The notes: generated by a model not told the origin, from the letters alone. DNA of 64,000 nucleotides from UMGS1590 sp900552455 (GCA_963931105.1 OZ007004.1:744001-808000); one strand, 5' to 3'; numbered from the stretch's first letter, positions 1 to 8,898 are shown. A program made the numbers and translations.

Positions 1-837
1 GCCGATCATAGCGCAACCGCAGGTGCCGCTGAAGAAGCCGCTGACGATGTTGGCTATGCCAAGGCTGCGGCATTCTCTGTTACGGTCGCCTTTGGAGTCG
101 GTCATCTCGTCGATGACTTTCGAGGTGAGAAGGGTCTCCGAAAGGCCCACGATTGCCAACGAAGCGGAATATGGCAGTACGATCATGAAGGTCTCCATAT
201 TAAGCGGCACTTCCGGAATATGGAATGGCGGCAGGGTGGCTGTGATGTTGCCCATGTCGCCGATGGTGCGCACATCCACATGCCCTATGATGGCAATGGC
301 GGTAACCACAACCACTGCAACGAGTGTTGAAGGCATAGCTGTCGTAACATATGGAAAAAAATAAATGATCGCGATGCCAAGCGCCACCAGGGCAAACATC
401 TGCCAGCCTTCGCCTTCAAAGTTTGCCAGCTGGGAGGAGAAAATGAGGATGGCCAGCGCGTCCACAAAGCCGATCTGCACGGTGTTGGGGATGAGCTTAA
501 TGAGGTTGCCAATCCCCAGCACGCCAAGGACGAACATGATCACACCGCAGAGGATGGTGGCAGCCATGAGGTATTCCGGCCCATAGTCGCGCACCAGGCT
601 TACAATGACGAGAGCCATGGATCCGGCTGCGGCGGAGATCATGGCCGGGCGTCCGCCTAGGAAGGCCATGAGCACGGTGAGCCAGAAGGAGGCATAAAGC
701 CCCATCATCGGACTAATGCCGGCAACAATACAAAAACCGACAACCTCAGGAATAACGGCAAAGGACGACACAAGCCCAGCGAGCACATCCCCACGGAGAT
801 TGCCGAACCACTCCTTTCTTTCTTTTGCTAGATTCAT
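1..837 (-). CDS. SulP family anion permease (3' end outside window)
   Basis: Integral-membrane SulP (SLC26-like) permease, expected to move sulfate or another small anion across the cytoplasmic membrane. The frame is open from an ATG at 837 to the window edge, giving 279 residues. The N-terminus runs MNLAKERKEWFGNLRGD into hydrophobic helices, with the family-like stretches GDVLAGLVSSFAVIPEVVGF and, near the edge, GIANIVSGFFSGTCGCAMIG. A good ribosome site (AAGGAG, about 849-854) precedes the start. The C-terminal part, including any STAS domain, lies outside, so it cannot be judged. It is divergent from the LysR gene at 1169, which is its likely regulator. The family call is firm; the substrate is not readable. 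Confidence 0.88.
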   Translation of the reverse strand, partial: MNLAKERKEWFGNLRGDVLAGLVSSFAVIPEVVGFCIVAGISPMMGLYASFWLTVLMAFLGGRPAMISAAAGSMALVIVSLVRDYGPEYLMAATILCGVIMFVLGVLGIGNLIKLIPNTVQIGFVDALAILIFSSQLANFEGEGWQMFALVALGIAIIYFFPYVTTAMPSTLVAVVVVTAIAIIGHVDVRTIGDMGNITATLPPFHIPEVPLNMETFMIVLPYSASLAIVGLSETLLTSKVIDEMTDSKGDRNRECRSLGIANIVSGFFSGTCGCAMIG

Positions 838-1168
838 TGATATCAAGCTCCTTTTTTCAGTTAGAAATCAACCACGAAGACCTATAAGTTAAGTACCATA
901 TGCAATCCTTACTTGCGTAAAAGATCGATTTGCACATGAAGGTATTGTGAAATCGAATAGCTACGAAACGTTAAAAATCCTAATTTCTGATTGGTAATTT
1001 ATTTTGCTTTTCTCCCTGAAAGTGGTAAAATATTGACGAATAGTTGTCCATAACAGCAACTTTAAGGTGGGCATTGTTATAATTATCCCCCCTTACCATG
1101 CAAACAAAGCGCGCTTACTTTTATAACGACAAATAATAATGGTTGATTATTATATGGATGGTGATTCT
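838..1168. promoter_or_regulatory. Divergent intergenic region between SulP and LysR genes
   Basis: About 330 AT-rich bases separate two divergent genes, so both promoters and any LysR operator must lie here. The SulP ribosome site is at its left edge. I see no convincing exact -35/-10 pair or T-N11-A dyad by eye and name none. Confidence 0.4.
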
Positions 1169-2074
1169 ATGACCTTCGAACAGCTCTATCATTTTCTGGA
1201 AGTTTATCACTATGGCTCCATCACCAAAGCGGCACAAAATCTAAGTGTATCTCGGCAAGCAGTCGCCGGTTCGATCAAAAAATTAGAGAGCGAATTTGGC
1301 GTAGAACTTTTCGAGCGTTCAGCCGGCGGCGCCGTTCCGACAAGTCCCGGCGAAGAATTTTACACCCACGCCTCAATAATTGTGCGCGAGGCTGCAGCAC
1401 TGCGGCAAAATCTCCTAGCCTTCACGACTCAGTGCAGCCCCTGCTCGGTATGCAAGATTGGTCTGGCAGAATCGCTCCTGTATAACATTGGCGAGGAACT
1501 GTTGGAGATACTTTCCACAACATTCCCAGATGTATACTTTGATATCTCTGCCTTCACATACGATCCTACAACACCGCACCAGTACCAGCTCTACGATTTT
1601 TCAGCACCAATCCTCTTCGACAGCCAGTACAACGAAATGATGGATGTCGACGACAAAGACTACATTGTGTCAGAACTGGCTCATTTTCCGGCGTCGGTGT
1701 GGATCTCCGCAGACTCGCCCCTGGCTCAATATGAATCGCTGACCTTTTCCCAACTCGGCAACATGCCCTATTGCATGCTGAAAAATTCCTACAACATGAG
1801 CAATATGCTCCATCGTCTGACAGAGTATTTCACTGAAAAACCAGCCCAGGGCACAGAAGTCTATTTGAAAAACAACTTCATTGATTCGATCGAACGCTTC
1901 GGTTACTACACTGTGGATTTCCCGATCATCAATAACCGTTTCTTCTACGAAGACCTCATGCAGGGCCACCGCGTTGTTCGCAAACAGACCGATGTATATC
2001 TCTCGAAAAAAATCATCTACAACAAACGCACTTGCCACAACTTTTATCCCATCATCACTCAAGTGCTTTTATAA
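1169..2074 (+). CDS. LysR-family transcriptional regulator
   Basis: DNA-binding transcription factor of the LysR family, 301 residues from the ATG at 1169. The N-terminus MTFEQLYHFLEVYHYGSITK, followed by AAQNLSVSRQAVAGSIKKLE, is a typical LysR winged helix. The rest is a divergent effector-binding region, acid- and tyrosine-rich, matching no specific subfamily I know. Upstream in-frame ATGs at 1139 and 1154 exist. 1169 is preferred because homologues start with this motif and a GGATGGTG stretch sits just before it. Divergent orientation to SulP suggests control of that gene (inference). Confidence 0.85.
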   Translation: MTFEQLYHFLEVYHYGSITKAAQNLSVSRQAVAGSIKKLESEFGVELFERSAGGAVPTSPGEEFYTHASIIVREAAALRQNLLAFTTQCSPCSVCKIGLAESLLYNIGEELLEILSTTFPDVYFDISAFTYDPTTPHQYQLYDFSAPILFDSQYNEMMDVDDKDYIVSELAHFPASVWISADSPLAQYESLTFSQLGNMPYCMLKNSYNMSNMLHRLTEYFTEKPAQGTEVYLKNNFIDSIERFGYYTVDFPIINNRFFYEDLMQGHRVVRKQTDVYLSKKIIYNKRTCHNFYPIITQVLL

Positions 2075-2085
2075 CAGCTACGACA

Positions 2086-2150
2086 AAGGCCTCTTCGCGA
2101 CTGGCATAAGTCCCCATAAAGGGCGGCTGCGACAGTCGCAGAGAGGCCTT
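2086..2150. terminator. Inverted repeat between convergent genes
   Basis: The arms around 2086-2104 and 2133-2150 (AGGCCTCTTCGCGACTG and CAGTCGCAGAGAGGCCT) pair with about two mismatches around a 28-base loop. It lies between the convergent LysR and DASS genes, so a bidirectional terminator is the simplest reading. The T tract on either side is poor. Confidence 0.5.
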
Positions 2151-2173
2151 GTTATTTACTAGGTTCTAATTGT

Positions 2174-3559
2174 TTACATCAGACCGATGAGATGCCAGTA
2201 TCCTGTCAAAACGACAACGATACCGAGTAATACAACGATTGACCGAACGATATTAAACACAACAAAGTCTTTCATAGAAATCATACCAAAGCTGAAGATA
2301 ACCAGATATGGCACATATTCATATGGCATGATGATCGCTTCTGCGCAGGCGTTGATCGCATAAGCAAATGGTAGCGCCGAAAAGCCCAGATTGGTCACCA
2401 TGGTCAAGAGAGGAATGGTGATCAAGGACCAAATAGCCATTGGTGTCATCAGGAAATTCAAGATAAACACGATACCAAAGATGATCGCAATGATGAGCAT
2501 TGGGCTGGTATTACCACCCAGCGCTTTCAGACAAGCTTCAGCGATAGCATCGCCCAGACCCATGTTCGTCGCAACGGTACCAATAGCCATGCAGGCTGCA
2601 ACGAAAAAGAGCATTTCAAAGTTAACCTTTTCAACGGTCTGTTGGGTTGCACCATTGATGAAAGGCAAGAAAAGCGCGAATGGAATCAGCGCAAAGCCAT
2701 AGTTCAGATCAAGACCAGTAAGGTTGACCGTGAAGCTGTACAGGAGTAGCACGCCTAAAACGACGGCATTTGCTTTTTCACGACGGCTGATCGGCCCCAT
2801 CTTAGCCAGATGCTGACGGAAATATGCAATATCTCCTAGATCTTCTTCTGGCTTGTACCATTTACTGACTACCCACAGCAGGATGACAGAGATGATAAAC
2901 AACGGCCAATTGTGAATAATGATAGAAAATGGTGTGACAACATCATCACCCAAAAATGGCGCCCCGAGTTGAGAGATAACGCCCCAGGCAGCAACATGGT
3001 AGGTGTAAGCATGGGAGGTTGCGCAGCCAAGCATGACCGCCGCTGCAATACCTGCACCGAGTTTTTTCTTCATACCATTAAGAGAAATGCAAAGCCCCAA
3101 GGCCAGTGGCGGCATGATAACGTAAGCGTTCCCGAAGGTGAGAATGTTGAGCAAGATGGAAACAACCATCAAAGACATCAATAACGCAAAATAATTGCCC
3201 TTTACCTTACACATCAGATAAAACGCGACGCGTTTCAGGAGTCCGCTGTCTTCCAGACTGGCAGAAATGAAGAATGCACCAATCAGCATGAGCATCGTCG
3301 GTGTCGTCCAGGAGGACATAACTGTGGCTATATCAGCAACGCCAGCAACGATCCAAAAGCCAGACATAACAACCGCAACAACAAGGTTTGGAACAAGCTC
3401 AAAAGCTGCCAACGCCAACGAAAAGACTGTAATCGTCAAAAACAGCTTAACCTGGTGCGTGTAGATTCCCTGTTCAGGGATGACGTAGCAGGCAAGGGTC
3501 AGGAGCAGTGAAACGCCCCATTGAATGCCCAAAGAACGGGCAGACTTCTGTGTACTCAT
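2174..3559 (-). CDS. DASS (SLC13-like) anion transporter
   Basis: Polytopic inner-membrane transporter of the divalent anion:Na+ symporter / ArsB-NhaD type, 461 residues, about 11-12 hydrophobic segments. Typical features are the re-entrant and helix motifs around TPTMLMLIGAFFISASLE, NILTFGNAYVIMPPLALG and the C-terminal NACAEAIIMPYEYVPYLVIF, close in style to the transporter at 60905. The ribosome site is AAGGGGG, just before the start. It lies downstream of the hydrolase at 3852 on the same strand, with a hairpin between them. The pairing suggests import of the hydrolase substrate (inference). The substrate may be a dicarboxylate, sulfate or an organic anion; it cannot be told. Confidence 0.88.
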   Translation of the reverse strand: MSTQKSARSLGIQWGVSLLLTLACYVIPEQGIYTHQVKLFLTITVFSLALAAFELVPNLVVAVVMSGFWIVAGVADIATVMSSWTTPTMLMLIGAFFISASLEDSGLLKRVAFYLMCKVKGNYFALLMSLMVVSILLNILTFGNAYVIMPPLALGLCISLNGMKKKLGAGIAAAVMLGCATSHAYTYHVAAWGVISQLGAPFLGDDVVTPFSIIIHNWPLFIISVILLWVVSKWYKPEEDLGDIAYFRQHLAKMGPISRREKANAVVLGVLLLYSFTVNLTGLDLNYGFALIPFALFLPFINGATQQTVEKVNFEMLFFVAACMAIGTVATNMGLGDAIAEACLKALGGNTSPMLIIAIIFGIVFILNFLMTPMAIWSLITIPLLTMVTNLGFSALPFAYAINACAEAIIMPYEYVPYLVIFSFGMISMKDFVVFNIVRSIVVLLGIVVVLTGYWHLIGLM

Positions 3560-3678
3560 ATGGTTTCCCCCTTAAAATCAGGCAATGTCATACAATTGGG
3601 GATTATAAGATATAATCTAACTTTTCAAACGTAATGACTTGTGGTAAACTAAAATTGTAGTTTTTTATTAAAAGAGGA

Positions 3679-3747
3679 CGGTCACGCTGTGTTGCTGTTT
3701 TTTGTTTAGATTCCCCTTCTATACAAAAGGCACACATAGCGTGACCG
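3679..3747 (-). terminator. Hairpin between hydrolase and DASS gene
   Basis: A perfect 10-bp stem (CGGTCACGCT with AGCGTGACCG, extendable past a small bulge) is followed on the minus strand by CCTCTTTTAATAAAAAA. It sits after the hydrolase gene at 3852 and before the DASS gene, so it may terminate the hydrolase transcript or attenuate read-through into the transporter. Confidence 0.6.
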
Positions 3748-3851
3748 CCCCTATTTTTATTTTCTGATTGCACTTTCGTTTTTTCAGTTCACAGCGTCTC
3801 TATCTGGAGCTGCCGCTTTCTAACTAAAACGAGATGCTTTGCAAAGAATTC

Positions 3852-5888
3852 TTAGAACTCTTCTTCGAAGATTGGATATACCGGTGCCCCTTCGCACTGT
3901 GCTGGCATTCTCACGCCACCAAGGATAGCGATGGTTGGAACAAAGTCAATCTGACGAATGATACGATCAGTGGTAAAGCCGCTCTTCAGACCTTTGCCGG
4001 CTGCGATGAAGATTGGCGATACGCTGGTTTCTTCGTCGCCATAGGTGGTGGACAAACAGTCAGCGTGGTCGAAATTGTAACCTTCGGTGAGCCAGTAGCA
4101 GATATCGCCTGCTTCAGGACCACCCTGGCCAAGGAGAACAGCATCCTTGTTGCGCAGAGCAACTGCAACAACACGCTTACCAGTCTTTTTGTCGCGATAG
4201 CCATACAAGCGGGTCATAACTTCTTCTTCAACTTCATACTTATCCTTAGGATCTACAATACCATGAGGATCGCGGCCCTTGAGGTTGATGTAGATGTGCT
4301 GTTCGCGCTGAGCGACTGCAACGGTGTGTTCCCAATCAATTTCTTTCATGCGGTTGCCATTTTCGTCGCGTTTCAGAGTCATGAGGCCGAGCTCTTCCAT
4401 GATACCACAGTTAACGCCCATATCGTCGCCGAGTTCAACCATGTCATGAGCAGAGCTGATAAGACCGTGGTCAGAGAAGATCAACACTGTCCAGCCTTCA
4501 TCAAGGTAGTGCAGGAAACGGCCAAGATAGTAGTCCGTCTGAACATAAACATCTTCCTGCATCTTAACATATTCCTGAGGATCGAGCTTGTTATAGCCCT
4601 TGTCACTCAGATAGCGGATGAACATGTGTTCTTCCAGGTCGATATTGTGGAAGTGAGAGAAGATGATCTCATAACCTTCATTGTCAATGAGGTAATTCAA
4701 CGCATCTGCCTGCCATTCAGCGGTATGCTGCCAGTTGTCGAGCATGATGTGGTTGATGAGTTCTTTATCCTGGTTACCCAACATGGAAGTTGGAGGAACG
4801 AGACCAACATTCTTGGTAACGGTGTCGAACAGTTCTTTTGGATGGAAGCAAGCAGATACATCGTTGAGCATAGCTGCGGAGATGTACATACGCAGCTGGC
4901 TGCCATCTTCCTGCAGTTCGAGCAATTCCATGTTACGGTTGCAATCAACGGTTTCATCGTTCTTGATACCCTTACCAACAACGGAAGGAACGAGCTTGCC
5001 AACCGTCAGAACGGCAACAGGTTCAGCGTCTTTCTTGCTGGTGTAAACGGCAACTCTGTCATATACGCCATCTTCGTTCTTGAGGATCAGAGCAGGATTT
5101 CTTACGAAGCCATCACTGAAGAGCATTTCAAATTCTTTTGCATCCTCTGGAGCATTTGCCCAACCAGTAGCAGGTTTGATGCGGGACTGCACAATATCCA
5201 TGACGCTGCGGTCACCAGCACCTGCGAGGCCATCTTCTCTGTCGCGAATGATGACACTGCGGTCGTCACGTGTAGAGATACCACCCATGATGGTAAATCC
5301 TTCTTCGATGAGTGCACCATCCATACCAGTGATGACGCAAGGTGCAGCCATGTCGGTGTCTTCCTGACCACCGTTTTTAATGAAGCGTGTCTGAACTTCT
5401 TCGTTCGCACCAAGGATCATTTCCTTATCAAACTGGCCAATGGACATCCCAACAGACCCTGGGCTGGTGCCGTCGACAACGGAGAGGTTAGGGCTGTCAG
5501 AGCTTGGTGGCCAAGAAGAACCAGGCCAGTGCCATACGAGCGTTTTCTTACCAGCTTCTGCAAATACATTCCACAGCTGTTCAGCCTTGCAATTACGAGA
5601 ATCAATGTTGTAGCCTACATAGTCCAGGCCGAGAGGGCTTTTTCTGTTGTACCCAGTGATCCCATGAACATTTGCGTAGCAACCAGTTGCCAGCGTTGTC
5701 CACATTGGAGGGGTAACTGTTGGATGCCCACCGAGCATCACAAGGTCTTCGCGCTGAGCGCCACGTTCAACGAATTTTTGAACGTTAGGCATCTTCCCTT
5801 CGCGCAGCATGCGTTTCGTAAAACGTGGATCGAGACCGTCAACACCTAAGCACAGGATCTTATCAGATAAAGCTTTTCTCTTTGTCAT
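3852..5888 (-). CDS. Cytosolic alkaline-phosphatase-superfamily hydrolase (type I phosphodiesterase-like)
   Basis: Predicted metal-dependent phosphoester, phosphonate or sulfate-ester hydrolase, 678 residues. The N-terminal ILCLGVDGLD supplies the first metal Asp (about D17). PTVTPPMWTTLATG carries the probable nucleophile Thr (about T59). Later IDLEEH (DxxxH) and IFSDHG supply further metal ligands. There is no signal peptide or membrane helix, so it should act in the cytoplasm, unlike many sulfatases. Start chosen at 5888 because AAAGGAG precedes it; an upstream in-frame ATG at 5921 is less likely. It is upstream of the DASS gene at 2174. A decayed paralogue lies at 26310-28384. Threonine rather than formylglycine argues for phosphodiesterase chemistry, but the substrate is unknown. 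Confidence 0.85.
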   Translation of the reverse strand: MTKRKALSDKILCLGVDGLDPRFTKRMLREGKMPNVQKFVERGAQREDLVMLGGHPTVTPPMWTTLATGCYANVHGITGYNRKSPLGLDYVGYNIDSRNCKAEQLWNVFAEAGKKTLVWHWPGSSWPPSSDSPNLSVVDGTSPGSVGMSIGQFDKEMILGANEEVQTRFIKNGGQEDTDMAAPCVITGMDGALIEEGFTIMGGISTRDDRSVIIRDREDGLAGAGDRSVMDIVQSRIKPATGWANAPEDAKEFEMLFSDGFVRNPALILKNEDGVYDRVAVYTSKKDAEPVAVLTVGKLVPSVVGKGIKNDETVDCNRNMELLELQEDGSQLRMYISAAMLNDVSACFHPKELFDTVTKNVGLVPPTSMLGNQDKELINHIMLDNWQHTAEWQADALNYLIDNEGYEIIFSHFHNIDLEEHMFIRYLSDKGYNKLDPQEYVKMQEDVYVQTDYYLGRFLHYLDEGWTVLIFSDHGLISSAHDMVELGDDMGVNCGIMEELGLMTLKRDENGNRMKEIDWEHTVAVAQREQHIYINLKGRDPHGIVDPKDKYEVEEEVMTRLYGYRDKKTGKRVVAVALRNKDAVLLGQGGPEAGDICYWLTEGYNFDHADCLSTTYGDEETSVSPIFIAAGKGLKSGFTTDRIIRQIDFVPTIAILGGVRMPAQCEGAPVYPIFEEEF

Positions 5889-6292
5889 AATGGCCGCTCC
5901 TTTCAAAATAGCCGATCGCAAATTATAAATTAACTTGATTTATGATTTCCATCAAGAGCTCTTTGATGAGTATACTATATCATCAACCGTTTTCTGAAAG
6001 TAGCCTCTTTTTTGGTTGCTGAGAAAAGCATTCCCGCAATCTTTTGCTTGCGGTACTCTCTCACAAAAAAACAGCCCGCGTTCTTTGTTGAACGGGGGCT
6101 GTTTGTCGTCTGCGGGTGCCCTTGCTTTGCATAGAGCCGATGCAGGCGTTTGGTCGCGGCCTGTCTTCCTGGCAGCAAGATGGAAGGCGGGCGCTTTTTG
6201 TTACGGTATTAGTATACCGCTATTTATGGCGCAGGTCAAACTTTTCTGAAAATACTGCGTTTGGCCCCAAACGGCGTGGTTGAGCGAAAAAT
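5889..6292. other. Intergenic stretch with one terminator and no supported gene
   Basis: About 400 bases between the hydrolase start and the EFR1 terminator. It holds the hydrolase ribosome site and promoter region, and the hairpin at 6069-6104. Short open frames here lack ribosome sites and family likeness. Confidence 0.5.
6069..6104 (-). terminator. Rho-independent terminator (minus strand)
   Basis: A 15-bp stem with one mismatch (AAACAGCCCGCGTTC with GAACGGGGGCTGTTT) around a TTTGTT loop, with six Ts following on the minus strand. No minus-strand gene ends immediately upstream, so it is either a second terminator for the EFR1 operon or ends an unrecognised transcript. Confidence 0.75.
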
Positions 6293-6312
6293 GGCCATCC
6301 AGACGGATGGCC
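6293..6312 (-). terminator. Terminator after EFR1 gene
   Basis: GGCCATCC and GGATGGCC pair perfectly around AGAC. On the minus strand the stem is followed by ATTTTTCGC. It lies 34 bases past the stop of the EFR1 gene. Confidence 0.8.
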
Positions 6313-6345
6313 TTGGTATTGGATTCTTTTATCCTTGCGATGGCT

Positions 6346-7107
6346 TTAGAGATACAGGGCTGGTTCTTTGCGAACGCTGCAGATGGCGCGCAGATGCTCG
6401 GCGATGCCTTGCTGTTTGGCTGGATCGATGGCACGCGCGCCGACGGGACAGATGGCGATGCAGCGCATGCAGGAAATGCAGCGGTCGGGATCGGCGGTCT
6501 CGATATGCTCCGGATCGATGGCGCCATTTGGGCAGGCTTCGGCGCATTCGCCGCAGTGTACGCAATCGCTGGAGGCCTGCGGCACGTTGCCACCGCATGG
6601 TCCTTCCTTGTACGGACGGTTGCCGGGAACATCTGGCACGCTGTCGTCGTTGCGCGCGCATTTTTCTGCAATGCGTTCGGCAATGCTGCGCAGAGCGGCG
6701 ACGTCGGCTTCGTCTGGACGACCAGAGGCGTACTCGCGCACGATGGAATGCTCGGCGAGGGCGCTGACGGCGGCGACGACGCGAAATCCGCCAGCTACGG
6801 CAAGATCGGCGAGCTCGACAAGCTCATCATCGAAATCGCGGTTGCCATAAACGGCGACGATGACGGCGCGTGCGCCATTTCCGCGGATGTGCGCGAAGCG
6901 CTCAGCGGCGAGCACGGGAACGCGGCCGCAAAAACAAGGCATGGCGATGACGACAAGGTCATCAGCGGCGAGCGCGACCTGCTCGTGATCGGCGAAACGA
7001 TCTGTCAGATCGATGTCGAACGGATCTGGATCAAGTGTGCGCGCAAGAATATCGGCGACTGCTTTTGTACCGCCAGTTGGGCTGAAGGTGATGGTTTTGA
7101 TGTTCAT
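6346..7107 (-). CDS. EFR1-type flavodoxin/ferredoxin fusion protein
   Basis: Small soluble electron carrier, 253 residues. The N-terminus MNIKTITFSPTGGTKAVADI is a flavodoxin phosphate-binding loop. The C-terminal third carries two 4Fe-4S cluster motifs, CVHCGECAEACP and CISCMRCIAICP. This flavodoxin-plus-bacterial-ferredoxin order is that of the EFR1 family of Firmicutes. It would shuttle low-potential electrons in the cytoplasm; the partner is unknown. It is 30 bases downstream of the nitroreductase on the same strand and ends at a terminator, so the two probably form an operon and may work in the same flavin redox reaction. Confidence 0.9.
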   Translation of the reverse strand: MNIKTITFSPTGGTKAVADILARTLDPDPFDIDLTDRFADHEQVALAADDLVVIAMPCFCGRVPVLAAERFAHIRGNGARAVIVAVYGNRDFDDELVELADLAVAGGFRVVAAVSALAEHSIVREYASGRPDEADVAALRSIAERIAEKCARNDDSVPDVPGNRPYKEGPCGGNVPQASSDCVHCGECAEACPNGAIDPEHIETADPDRCISCMRCIAICPVGARAIDPAKQQGIAEHLRAICSVRKEPALYL

Positions 7108-7137
7108 GCTCTCTGTCCTCTCTTTGTTCAGTTTGAT

Positions 7138-7968
7138 CTATTCTGCCACCCAGCTGATGTGGTAGAAGGTGTCTTCTGGAATGCGCACGCCGGAAAGCGG
7201 CGCGTGGGCGAAATGTCCGCGCAGGCCGAGGGCCTGGGCGGTGAGATGGAAGTGGCAGATGCCAATGCCGAGATCGATCTGACGCAGCCGCACCTGCTCC
7301 TGACCGAGGCTGGCTTTGTGGGTTTCATAGAAATGGAAATGATCGCCGCATTTGACAACGCGCCACGGCTGGCCGTTGGCGGCTGATGGCGCGAGCCGCA
7401 GCATTTCCAGCGGCAGGGCATAGGCGCCGGCGACTTCTTCTGAAAGCTGCACCTGGAAGCTGTCCTCGGTGAAAAGATCGCGCCAGAGCTCGCGCTCGTC
7501 GGCTTTGGTCAATCGGCGCATGGCGCGCTCAGCGGTCGACGGACGCGCGGCGGCGTAGCCGATGGGCAACACGACTGGGAACCAGGCGCTGCCGGGAATG
7601 TGCATGGCTTTGGCAAAGCCGGCGCGCTTGAAGGTGCCGCCGAGCCAAACGCTTGCAATGTTGCGCGCGGTCAGCCCAAGCACGAGACTTTCCAGCTGAT
7701 AGCCCAGCGCCAGCGGGGCAAATTCGCTCCACGCACAATCGGCGCCGATATAGGTGCGCGCGTCGCGGATGATGCCGTAGGTGCTGAGCTTTTCGTGGCT
7801 TTCTGCGGCGTCGAGCAAATGCAAGCGCACGCGCACGTCGAAAGGATTGTCCACTTCGTTCATTAGCGCCTGCACATAGGCGCGGTCCTCTGGCGAGAGC
7901 GGACGACCGTCATACGTGCGCACGCTCTTGCGACGACTGATGATATCTATGATCTCCGGTTGTTGCAT
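7138..7968 (-). CDS. Nitroreductase-family protein (duplicated-domain type)
   Basis: FMN-dependent oxidoreductase of the nitroreductase fold, 276 residues. The N-terminus EIIDIISRRKSVRTYDGRPL is typical. Further on, LRLAPSAANGQPWRV is the FMN-binding motif, here placed in the C-terminal half, as in the Clostridial proteins annotated as TM nitroreductase-like. The ATG at 7968 is chosen because GAGGTGA lies at ideal spacing; a GTG at 7977 would overlap that site. It ends in TAG, which is useful evidence that TAG is an ordinary stop here. Probably co-transcribed with EFR1 at 6346. Substrate not predictable. Confidence 0.87.
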   Translation of the reverse strand: MQQPEIIDIISRRKSVRTYDGRPLSPEDRAYVQALMNEVDNPFDVRVRLHLLDAAESHEKLSTYGIIRDARTYIGADCAWSEFAPLALGYQLESLVLGLTARNIASVWLGGTFKRAGFAKAMHIPGSAWFPVVLPIGYAAARPSTAERAMRRLTKADERELWRDLFTEDSFQVQLSEEVAGAYALPLEMLRLAPSAANGQPWRVVKCGDHFHFYETHKASLGQEQVRLRQIDLGIGICHFHLTAQALGLRGHFAHAPLSGVRIPEDTFYHISWVAE

Positions 7969-8124
7969 GATTGTCACCTCGTTTTGATCTCATGGTAAAA
8001 GAGTACCACCTCCCGCTGCGAGCGTCAATTCGCGCGAGGGGCAAAGTTTTTGTTTACACAGGCAAACCGGCGCGCTACAATGAAACCAACGATCCGGCTG
8101 CGTTTTATAATGAAAGGAGTTCTC

Positions 8125-8499
8125 ATGAAAATTCTGCTCTCCGCTCTGCTGGCTTTCCTGTTGGTGCCGGTCTTCGCCGGCTGCAGCGGCCAGGAGGAAA
8201 AATTCTACACGATCGCCGAGTCTGGCAGTTGGCGCGACGGCACCTACACTGCACAGGCCGACGGCTACAACGGCAGCTTTTCTGTCAGCGTGACGATCTC
8301 AGACGGTCACATCTCAGCGATCGACGCCGACAGCCACAACGAAACGCCCGACCGCGGCGGCGTCGCCATCGAGACGATGATCCCGTCTATGATCGATGGC
8401 CAGACGTACGACGTCGACGCCACGTCCGGCGCGACGATCACTGGCGACGCGCTGCGCGATGCTGTCGCCCGCTGTCTCGAAGAGGCTTCTGCACAATGA
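8125..8499 (+). CDS. FMN-binding-domain lipoprotein
   Basis: Small secreted lipoprotein, 124 residues. A signal peptide ends in the lipobox VFAGC (Cys at about 20). The mature part is an FMN_bind domain: WRDGTYTAQADGYNG, then ISDGHISAI, then DVDATSGATITGDALRDAV. The SGAT threonine is where the RnfG/NqrC family attaches FMN covalently through phosphoester transfer (family knowledge). AAAGGAG precedes the ATG at 8125. It points away from the nitroreductase and probably carries electrons at the outer membrane face. No flavin transferase (ApbE) is seen in the window. Confidence 0.9.
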   Translation: MKILLSALLAFLLVPVFAGCSGQEEKFYTIAESGSWRDGTYTAQADGYNGSFSVSVTISDGHISAIDADSHNETPDRGGVAIETMIPSMIDGQTYDVDATSGATITGDALRDAVARCLEEASAQ

Positions 8500-8505
8500 A
8501 AAATC

Positions 8506-8537
8506 GCCGCATGTTTGACGATGTTCAAGCATGCGGC
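8506..8537. terminator. Bidirectional terminator
   Basis: GCCGCATGTTTGA pairs with TCAAGCATGCGGC around a short loop between the convergent genes ending at 8499 (+) and 8548 (-). A/T-rich flanks (AAAAATC and TTGTTATTTT) allow use in both directions. Confidence 0.75.
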
Positions 8538-8547
8538 AATTGTTATT

Positions 8548-8898
8548 TTACATGAAAAACGTTGTCGTCAGCCCCAGCGGAATGACGGTGACGCCGATGG
8601 CGCGGCAAATCTCGTGAGAAGCCACATAGCCGACTTTGCGCACAGTTTCCGGCGTCGCCAGCGGCCATTTCGCAACGACAAATCCAAGGAGCGCCACACC
8701 GACGCCAACCATCTGCTCATTGCGCGTGATCGGTCCCCAGAGAATGACGAACAAACTGACAGCGATGCCGATGAGCAGCCATTTCAGATCGCTCAGCTTT
8801 GTGCCCGTCGCTGTGCGATACGCCGATGCACAGCTTTCGCTGCAAAAATCCTCGCCGTCTGCGATCTCCTTGCCGCAATACTGGCAGCGTGTGTTCAT
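8548..8898 (-). CDS. Zinc-ribbon membrane protein
   Basis: Small protein of 116 residues with an N-terminal zinc ribbon (CQYCGKEIADGEDFCSESC, four cysteines) followed by two or three hydrophobic helices. The layout and internal phrases (VGVGVALLGFVVAKWPLATP) match the gene at 9562 (VGVLIVGIALIFCPFATP), so the two are paralogues. Function unknown. The zinc ribbon faces the cytoplasm if the N-terminus is inside. It is downstream of the HTH regulator at 9013 on the same strand but separated by a terminator. Confidence 0.75.
   Translation of the reverse strand: MNTRCQYCGKEIADGEDFCSESCASAYRTATGTKLSDLKWLLIGIAVSLFVILWGPITRNEQMVGVGVALLGFVVAKWPLATPETVRKVGYVASHEICRAIGVTVIPLGLTTTFFM

Noticed and set aside
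3834..5849. Long plus-strand frame opposite the hydrolase gene
   Set aside because: Antisense shadow. The minus-strand protein has clear catalytic motifs and a ribosome site.
5975..6178. Small minus-strand frame in the 400-base gap
   Set aside because: No ribosome site, runs through a terminator hairpin, no family likeness.
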